From: Armatimonadota bacterium
GTDB lineage: Bacteria > Armatimonadota > DTGP01 > JAHWJO01
Assembly (NCBI GenBank): GCA_019348365.1
Contig: JAHWJO010000366.1
Location: forward strand, 1 to 5,170
Direction: 5' to 3'
DNA length: 5,170 bases
The notes under the pieces are model-generated. The model did no database searches and was not told the origin of the DNA. It was given only the letters and a program-made list of their open reading frames with translations. Position 1 is the stretch's first letter. The number at the start of each line of letters is the position of its first letter. Position numbers and translations under genes: made by a program. Positions 1 to 5,170 of this stretch are shown here, in pieces.

Positions 1-200
1 TGCTCATAGCGATGGAGAACGTGATCCAGCGCCTCCTCGTGCCGATGCGGGTGAACCTCCCCTACAGCGAGAGCCACCTCCTCTCCCAGTGCCACGAGAG
101 CGGGAAAGTGACCAGCGTGGATTACAGCAGCGAGGCGATCACCGTCGAAGGCCGGTTCGTGCGGGATTTCGCCAACCGGCTCCGCCCCTACCTGGCGTGA
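1..200 (+). CDS. hflX: GTPase HflX, C-terminal fragment (5' end outside window)
   Basis: The frame is open from base 3 with no stop until TGA at 198-200, so this is the last 65 or so codons of a gene that starts before the window. The peptide has the sequence style of the HflX C-terminal region: a helix (MENVIQRLL), then a beta-strand and turn with the family-typical 'LPYSESHLLSQCHESGKV', where most HflX proteins have an 'IPYDRGDLL..LHE.G.V' pattern. It ends in a short strand-rich tail (VEGRFVRDFANRLRPYL). HflX is a translation-factor-related GTPase that binds the 50S subunit and helps split or rescue stalled 70S ribosomes under stress. The G domain and GTP-binding motifs lie upstream and cannot be checked here, so the identification rests on this tail alone. 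An internal ATG at base 12 is in frame but is not a credible start. Confidence 0.8.
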   Translation, partial: LIAMENVIQRLLVPMRVNLPYSESHLLSQCHESGKVTSVDYSSEAITVEGRFVRDFANRLRPYLA

Positions 201-203
201 AGG

Positions 204-238
204 GTGTTGAGCGTTGGGCGTTGAGTGTTGAGCGTAAA
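204..238. repeat. tandem 7-base repeat, five units, consensus GYGTTGA
   Basis: Directly after the hflX stop come five consecutive heptads: GTGTTGA, GCGTTGG, GCGTTGA, GTGTTGA and a degraded GCGTAAA. The array fills most of the gap to the tRNA-like gene. It has no internal dyad symmetry, so it is not a terminator hairpin. Heptanucleotide arrays of this kind are known in some bacterial genomes, for example the STRR repeats of filamentous cyanobacteria. Whether this unit recurs elsewhere in this genome cannot be told here. Confidence 0.75.
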
Positions 239-249
239 GTTTCGAGCCG

Positions 250-373
250 GGGGAGGTGTCCGAGTGGCTGATGGAGGCTGTGGAATCCGTTCCGTGGCTG
301 TGGGGACCCATGCCCTCCGATAGCCATCTACGGAGGGCAGGCCCCCCCGTGGGTTCGAATCCCATCCTCCCCG
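250..373 (+). tRNA. serine-type (class II) tRNA-like gene with an oversized, non-canonical interior
   Basis: The ends are textbook. A 7-bp acceptor stem pairs 250-256 (GGGGAGG) with 366-372 (CCTCCCC), and G373 is the discriminator, as in tRNA-Ser. T257 is position 8. The D arm is TCC/GGA (259-261 with 273-275) around a loop with GG at 266-267, nearly identical to bacterial tRNA-Ser. The T arm is GTGGG-TTCGAAT-CCCAT (349-365). CCA is not encoded. Total length is 124 nt, against about 88-93 nt for tRNA-Ser. I found no 5-bp stem with a 7-nt loop in 276-348. The only serine anticodon preceded by T33 is T-GGA at 281-284, and the bases after it do not pair as required. The interior instead contains a strong hairpin (311-339, nine pairs TGCCCTCCG/CGGAGGGCA). 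It may be an interrupted tRNA-Ser(GGA), a decayed tRNA, or an unusual tRNA-like RNA. The serine-type ends are well supported; the function is not. Confidence 0.65.
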
Positions 374-398
374 TTTGAGTCATCAGGAAAGCAGCTGA

Positions 399-1067
399 AT
401 GAGTGAGCCAACCATTATTCCCAATTCCCTGATCTGGTCAGACGAGGCGCACGCCCACCTATTGGCGGTGGATGAACGGATGGCGGGGCTGGCGCGGCGG
501 CAGGGTCCGCTTTTGAGAGAGCTGAACCGGGATTATTTCTCCCGGCTGGTGCGGGCCATCATCGGGCAGCAGATCTCCGGCAAGGCGGCGGCGGCTATCT
601 ACCGGCGGCTCTCCGAGCGCGCCGGGGAGCCGGTTCAGCCCGATATTCTGGACGCTCTCTCCGATGACGAGATCCGGGGCTGCGGCCTCTCTGTCAACAA
701 GCTCGCCGCCGTGCGGGACCTGGCCCGCCACGCGCTGGACGGGCGGCTCGATCTCGATCACCTGGAAACCCTGCCGGACGAGGAGGTGAGGACCCGGCTG
801 GTGGCGGTGCGGGGCATCGGGCGGTGGACGGCAGATATGTTTCTGATGTTCAGCCTGGGCCGCCCCGACGTGCTTCCGGCGGACGACCTGGGGGTGCGGA
901 ACGCGGTGAAGCGGCTCTACCGGCTGGAATCGGCTCCGACCCCCGCCCGCGTGCGCGAGCTCGCCCGCGAGCACGGCTGGCACCCGTACGCCACCGCCGC
1001 CTCGATGTACCTCTGGCGCAGCCTGGAAGATCCCGAAATCGAAACCGAGGGCTGGTGGAACGCTTAA
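399..1067 (+). CDS. AlkA-type DNA-3-methyladenine glycosylase II (HhH-GPD family)
   Basis: This 222-residue protein belongs to the HhH-GPD base-excision-repair superfamily. It would remove 3-methyladenine and other alkylated bases from DNA in the cytoplasm, leaving an abasic site. The family motif 'IIGQQIS' sits at residues 54-60. The helix-hairpin-helix is at about 134-146 (LVAVRGIGRWTAD), followed by 'LPADDLGVRNAV' at 159-170, where D163 is in the place of the catalytic aspartate (E. coli AlkA D238). It lacks the N-terminal beta domain of the 282-residue E. coli AlkA and has the compact size of proteins like S. pombe Mag1. ATG 399 is preceded by AGGAAAG at 385-391 with 7-nt spacing, which supports this start. 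Only 25 bases separate it from the tRNA-like gene, so co-transcription with that gene is possible. It converges on the next gene with a 15-base gap. Confidence 0.9.
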   Translation: MSEPTIIPNSLIWSDEAHAHLLAVDERMAGLARRQGPLLRELNRDYFSRLVRAIIGQQISGKAAAAIYRRLSERAGEPVQPDILDALSDDEIRGCGLSVNKLAAVRDLARHALDGRLDLDHLETLPDEEVRTRLVAVRGIGRWTADMFLMFSLGRPDVLPADDLGVRNAVKRLYRLESAPTPARVRELAREHGWHPYATAASMYLWRSLEDPEIETEGWWNA

Positions 1068-1082
1068 CGCTCTTGTTTAGAA

Positions 1083-2714
1083 TCATTCCTTCGGCGGGGA
1101 CAGCTCCTCCCACCGCTCGATGCCGATGATCGGCAGGGCGAAATCGGCCATGAGGTTCCACGGCTGCCGATCCACATCCCGGAAAATCGCGTACAGCTTC
1201 TTCTGCCGCCCCGGCTCACTGGGGATCGGGCTGTCTTCCTTCCATGTCCACAGGCCCAGCTTCAGGCCGCCTTCATTCTTGTGGTCCACATGCCGGTGGA
1301 GGATGAAGGAATCGATCCGGGGCATCCGCGCGACCTTGTAATAGGCATAGAGGTAAGCGGCGGCCTGCAACGCCTCCCCTTCCGGACCGTCTTTGGTATG
1401 GAAACCCTGCTCGGAGAGGATGATCCGTCGGGGACGGCCCTCGTAGCGCAGCTCCTTCTGGTTCAGATACCGGACGAGCACCTCCAGGTTCTTGAAGGTG
1501 ACGCGGGGAGTCTCCATGCCTGGCGTCGCCGTCTTATCGTTCCACGTCGCCGGCTCGAACAGGTTCTCCGGGTAAGGGTGGAAAGCGACGTGCCAGGGGA
1601 AGTCTCCCTGCGCCTTCGCTTTCTGGTTCAGCAGGTCCAGGAAGGGCCGCGCCGGGAACGCCTTCAGCGGATCGTCGCCGAACCGTATATTCCAGTGGTG
1701 CTCCAGGGAGACGTACGTCCGCGCGTTCCTGTAGATCTTTCTTACGGCGGTGTTGCAGACCCTCAGCGTTCGCAGGTAATCCTCCGTGAACGCCTCCATG
1801 CTCTTCCGGCCCTGGTTGGCCCACCACCAGTGGGAATTCACCTCGTTCCCCACGATGTAGTTCACGGCCCGCCCGTATTGCTCGTCCGGGCGGGTGTAAC
1901 GGTCCGCCAGAAACTCGATGGCGGCTTTGAACTGCCGGAGCCCTTCGTCCGTTACCGTATTGAACGCCCCCAGGCGGTTCGGGGCGGACGGATCGTAGTC
2001 CGGGTGGAGCATGAGCCGGTTCAGCGCGGGCTTCGAGGGGTCCGCGTAGGCCAGGAGGATGAAGCTGACCACCATCCCGGCATCGGAGAGGGGCTTCACC
2101 TGCCCGTCCAGTCTTTTCACGGTATCCGCGCGGAAATAGTACATCCTCCCGTCCATCCGGTACGGGATCTGGTCCGTCCGGCTCTCCAGATCGACGAGTT
2201 GAGCGAGGTCCACGTTCAACGCTGCGTGCTTTACGCCCAGGGCGATGGCATCCTCCACCATCTGCACCTGCAACCCCTTCTTCGATTTCCGTACGGGGAA
2301 GGGGAAGGTCCGACTCGCCACTCCCGTCATCTCCTCCACAAAGCGCGGCGCTCCTAAAGGCCGTGCTTCTTCCCCCGAAGCGATGCCGGTGAGGCGGAAG
2401 GCCGAATAGATCCGGTCTCGCGATCCGTCCATGCGAGGCAATGTCAACCGGATTTGACGGCCCTTCATGGGATAGGAGAGCGTATGGTGCTTCCCCGGCC
2501 CTTCCGCTGCCGATTCGTTCGGTTCGTATTCTTCAACCCGTAGCGCTGCGAAGGGCTGCTGAAGCGATGCATCCAGGCGACCGTCGATCCGGATCGTATC
2601 CGCCGTTGCCGTGACTTTCCATGTTGCGCCGGAGGGAGGATTCATGGAGTGACTCGTTCTGGCCAACCAGAAGAAGCACAGGGATAGAAAGAGAATGTAG
2701 TGTATCGAATTCAT
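1083..2714 (-). CDS. exported DUF5722-type protein, glycoside-hydrolase-like TIM barrel
   Basis: This 543-residue protein starts with a likely Sec signal: a hydrophobic core at about residues 6-18, and a plausible cleavage after 'RTSHS' near residue 23. A beta-rich N-terminal domain follows (about 30-110), opening with 'ATADTIRIDGRLD'. A TIM-barrel-like region runs from about 140. I recognise the DUF5722 style in 'KGLQVQMVEDAIALGVKHAALNVDL' by its position at 146-170. Two carboxylates sit where clan GH-A enzymes carry theirs: E291 in 'IVGNEVNSHWWW' (acid/base-like) and E435 in 'IILSEQGFHT' (nucleophile-like). Aromatic and histidine-rich motifs 'WHVAFHPYPEN' (374-384) and 'HRHVDH' (473-478) could line a sugar site. 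A role in polysaccharide breakdown outside the cytoplasm is inferred; no substrate is known to me. No clear Shine-Dalgarno precedes the ATG, so a nearby alternative start is possible. A 358-codon antisense frame inside it is a shadow. Confidence 0.78.
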   Translation of the reverse strand: MNSIHYILFLSLCFFWLARTSHSMNPPSGATWKVTATADTIRIDGRLDASLQQPFAALRVEEYEPNESAAEGPGKHHTLSYPMKGRQIRLTLPRMDGSRDRIYSAFRLTGIASGEEARPLGAPRFVEEMTGVASRTFPFPVRKSKKGLQVQMVEDAIALGVKHAALNVDLAQLVDLESRTDQIPYRMDGRMYYFRADTVKRLDGQVKPLSDAGMVVSFILLAYADPSKPALNRLMLHPDYDPSAPNRLGAFNTVTDEGLRQFKAAIEFLADRYTRPDEQYGRAVNYIVGNEVNSHWWWANQGRKSMEAFTEDYLRTLRVCNTAVRKIYRNARTYVSLEHHWNIRFGDDPLKAFPARPFLDLLNQKAKAQGDFPWHVAFHPYPENLFEPATWNDKTATPGMETPRVTFKNLEVLVRYLNQKELRYEGRPRRIILSEQGFHTKDGPEGEALQAAAYLYAYYKVARMPRIDSFILHRHVDHKNEGGLKLGLWTWKEDSPIPSEPGRQKKLYAIFRDVDRQPWNLMADFALPIIGIERWEELSPPKE

Positions 2715-3083
2715 AAGCGATCATCTGAACGACAAGAGGCGAGGTATCCCACTATGCGACACCTCGATAGTACGAATAGAGGTTGGGATGACACGCGCCA
2801 TGAACGTACGGCTTACTCAGGGGGAGAGCACGTACATGAACGGCATGTTAAATCACATGTGGCATCTCAACCCTTCGCCATGCCCCTCTTATGGGCCTCC
2901 CTTAATGGGCAAAGGGCCGTCCTACCAGGTCGATTCTGTCAGTCGGGTTTCCCTGGTTAGTCGGCATTGGGGATCACGAAGGAGTGTGAAGCCCCATGCC
3001 AGCCCATAAGCGTCATCGGTTTCTTCCCGATACTGATTCTTCGTTGTATGTTTAGCGTCCGGCATGGAAAGGAGAAGTAAACA
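2715..3083. other. divergent intergenic region between the DUF5722 gene and the protease unit
   Basis: This stretch of about 370 bases has visibly lower GC than the flanking genes and should hold the promoters for both directions. I see no convincing sigma-70 pair on either strand. Symmetric elements present are: CGAGGT/ACCTCG at 2740-2745 and 2761-2766; the palindrome CACATGTG at 2854-2861; ATCGG/CCGAT hairpin arms at 3015-3019 and 3027-3031; and inverted 9-mers CTTATGGGC (2888-2896) and GCCCATAAG (3002-3010). Short open frames at 2700-2960 and 2788-3009 (+) and two on the minus strand have no recognisable domains, so I do not call them genes. No tRNA, known riboswitch core or IS end is evident. 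Confidence 0.5.
2740..2766. promoter_or_regulatory. inverted repeat just upstream of the DUF5722 gene, possible operator
   Basis: CGAGGT and its exact complement ACCTCG are separated by 15 bases. They lie 26-52 bases upstream of the minus-strand ATG at 2714, a position where an operator or promoter-proximal site would act. The sequence between the arms has no symmetry. A 6-bp inverted repeat in several hundred bases can arise by chance, so this is only a candidate. Confidence 0.2.
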
Positions 3084-3197
3084 GTGAAGCCCGAGCAGTT
3101 TCGGGCGTTCTGCCGGGAATGGGGCGTTCCACGCCACCTTGGAGAAACGCACGGATGGGAGCTAAAAAAAGCCCCTATCCCTGGGAGGATGCTATAG
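3084..3197 (+). CDS. 37-codon open frame ahead of the protease; possible leader peptide or gene remnant
   Basis: A GTG at 3084 follows a good ribosome binding site (AAGGAG at 3069-3074, 9-nt spacing) and is the first start after an in-frame TAA at 3078-3080. The frame ends in TAG at 3195-3197, immediately followed by the protease ATG at 3198 in the same reading frame. The peptide opens MKPEQFRAFCREWGVPRH and ends LKKAPIPGRML. It is charged, with no signal or membrane segment. The first half uses GC-ending codons like a real gene. The phrase 'QFRAFCREWG' loosely recalls the stretch after the second aspartate of rve-type integrases, but no DDE motif is present. It could be a translationally coupled leader, a small protein or a fragment left by deletion. 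A perfect hairpin lies inside it at 3089-3106. I do not know its function. Confidence 0.4.
   Translation: MKPEQFRAFCREWGVPRHLGETHGWELKKAPIPGRML
3089..3106 (+). promoter_or_regulatory. perfect 6-bp hairpin in the leader of the protease mRNA
   Basis: GCCCGA (3089-3094) pairs fully with TCGGGC (3101-3106) around the 6-nt loop GCAGTT. It begins three bases after the GTG of the 37-codon frame, close enough to affect initiation there. No T run follows, so it is not an intrinsic terminator. A second weaker hairpin, GGCG-TTCCA-CGCC, lies at 3123-3135. A third (GGG-a-GCT / AGC-CCC around six A) lies at 3157-3175, just before the protease ribosome binding site. Together they suggest a structured leader, but no known regulatory RNA family is recognised. 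Confidence 0.35.
3183..3189 (+). promoter_or_regulatory. ribosome binding site of the protease gene
   Basis: GGGAGGA lies 8 nt upstream of ATG 3198, which fixes the protease start at that codon. It sits inside the last codons of the 37-codon frame, so ribosomes finishing that frame would expose or occlude it. The preceding CCC at 3179-3181 and the CCCC at 3172-3175 could pair with its GGG in the mRNA. Confidence 0.65.
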
Positions 3198-4880
<1,683 letters not shown>

Positions 4881-4910
4881 ATCGGGGAGCTTTCTCGTCG
4901 TCGCACTGAA

Positions 4911-4944
4911 TCCGTGAAGGGGCCCATAGAGGGGCTTCCACGGA
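4911..4944 (+). terminator. GC-rich hairpin downstream of the protease gene, candidate terminator
   Basis: TCCGTG (4911-4916) pairs perfectly with CACGGA (4939-4944), and the interior adds an A-A/T-T step and GCCC/GGGC pairing around a short loop. It begins 30 bases after the protease stop, where a terminator or mRNA-stabilising 3' stem would sit. No T tract follows on either strand, so it is not a standard intrinsic terminator. Confidence 0.4.
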
Positions 4945-4978
4945 CTGACCGGCGTGTACCGTCCCACAGATCGTGGAT

Positions 4979-5007
4979 TTGATGGGATCAGCTATTTCTC
5001 CTACACA
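4979..5007 (+). promoter_or_regulatory. weak sigma-70-like promoter candidate for the last gene
   Basis: TTGATG at 4979-4984 and TACACA at 5002-5007 are separated by 17 bases, the optimal spacing. The -35 matches 4 of 6 and the -10 only 3 of 6 consensus bases. It lies about 60 bases upstream of the GTG at 5066, in the only non-coding gap before that gene. The surrounding bases are less GC-rich than the genes. This is a pattern match only. Confidence 0.25.
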
Positions 5008-5065
5008 ATGAAATCGGAAGTGTGCGGCGAGTTTCGTCCACGCGTCGGGTTCGGGAGACTGAAGA

Positions 5066-5170
5066 GTGCGGATCATCGTCATCGGAGCGGGAGGGGTGGG
5101 GAGCGCCGCCGCGCGTTTCCTGGCGAGGGAGGGCCATGCCGTCACCGTCCTGGAGCGGACGCCGGAAGCG
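5066..5170 (+). CDS. dinucleotide-binding (Rossmann) oxidoreductase, N-terminal fragment
   Basis: Only the first 35 codons are in the window; the frame is open at the right edge. GTG 5066 is the start because an in-frame TGA lies at 5060-5062, with no other start between. GGGAG at 5053-5057 gives an 8-nt-spaced ribosome binding site. The peptide is a classic beta-alpha-beta nucleotide fold: strand 'RIIVIGAGGVGSAAARFL' with GxGxxG at residues 7-12, a helix, then strand 'HAVTVLER' ending in E30. That acidic residue would hold the adenosine ribose of NAD or FAD, arguing against NADP. Candidates are a saccharopine-dehydrogenase-like protein or an FAD-dependent amine/amino-acid oxidase of the DAO type. 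The fragment is too short to choose. The gene follows the protease on the same strand with a 185-base gap, so it may have its own promoter. Confidence 0.75.
   Translation, partial: MRIIVIGAGGVGSAAARFLAREGHAVTVLERTPEA

Noticed and set aside
250..373. tmRNA, SRP RNA or selenocysteine tRNA as an explanation for the 124-nt RNA
   Set aside because: There is no tag-peptide region, no SRP apical motif, no TCA anticodon and no extended 8-bp acceptor or long D stem. The D arm is serine-type.
459..983. 174-codon frame antisense to the glycosylase gene
   Set aside because: The plus-strand frame carries the HhH motif and catalytic Asp; the antisense product is Pro/His/Arg-rich without any motif.
1281..2357. 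358-codon open frame on the plus strand
   Set aside because: It lies entirely antisense to the DUF5722 gene, is Arg/Val/His/Pro-rich with no domain, and is a typical GC-rich shadow frame.
2800..2830. Group II intron domain V-like string (CGTACGGCTTACTCAGGGGG)
   Set aside because: It resembles the 3' half of domain V, but no matching 5' strand (AAGCCGTA or GAGCCGTA) precedes it and no reverse transcriptase is nearby.
2788..3009. 73-codon plus-strand frame in the intergenic region
   Set aside because: AGAGG upstream gives a passable ribosome binding site, but the product shows no domain, signal or regular composition, and competing frames exist on both strands.

Overview
This is a GC-rich bacterial chromosomal segment. 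The genes are bacterial in type: an HflX tail, an AlkA-type glycosylase and an HtrA-like protease, with Shine-Dalgarno motifs ahead of several starts. The organism cannot be fixed from this window. A large DUF5722-type exported protein next to housekeeping genes would fit an environmental lineage such as Armatimonadota, Planctomycetota or Verrucomicrobiota, but that is a guess.

Layout from left to right. Positions 1-200 are the 3' end of hflX, a ribosome-associated GTPase. A tandem array of a 7-base unit follows (204-238). Then comes a tRNA-like gene (250-373) whose acceptor stem, D arm and T arm match bacterial tRNA-Ser, but whose interior is about 35 bases too long and has no ordinary anticodon arm. 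A compact AlkA-type DNA glycosylase gene (399-1067, +) follows closely. It converges on a 543-codon gene on the minus strand (1083-2714) encoding an exported, glycoside-hydrolase-like TIM-barrel protein of the DUF5722 type. A divergent intergenic region (2715-3083), lower in GC than the genes, separates this from a 37-codon open frame (3084-3197). The stop codon of that frame directly abuts, in the same frame, the ATG of an HtrA/DegP-type serine protease with two PDZ domains and a probable lipoprotein or membrane anchor (3198-4880). A spacer with a GC-rich hairpin and a weak promoter candidate leads to the first 35 codons of a dinucleotide-binding oxidoreductase (5066 to the window end).

The genes do not form one obvious pathway. 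hflX, alkA and the htrA-type protease are general stress, repair and quality-control functions. The DUF5722 protein and the protease both act outside the cytoplasm and are divergently transcribed from one shared control region.

The least ordinary parts are the oversized serine-type tRNA-like gene and the 37-codon frame ahead of the protease. The latter carries a perfect 6-bp hairpin and a run of seven A in the phase of a -1 slippery site. Neither can be proven functional from one sequence.
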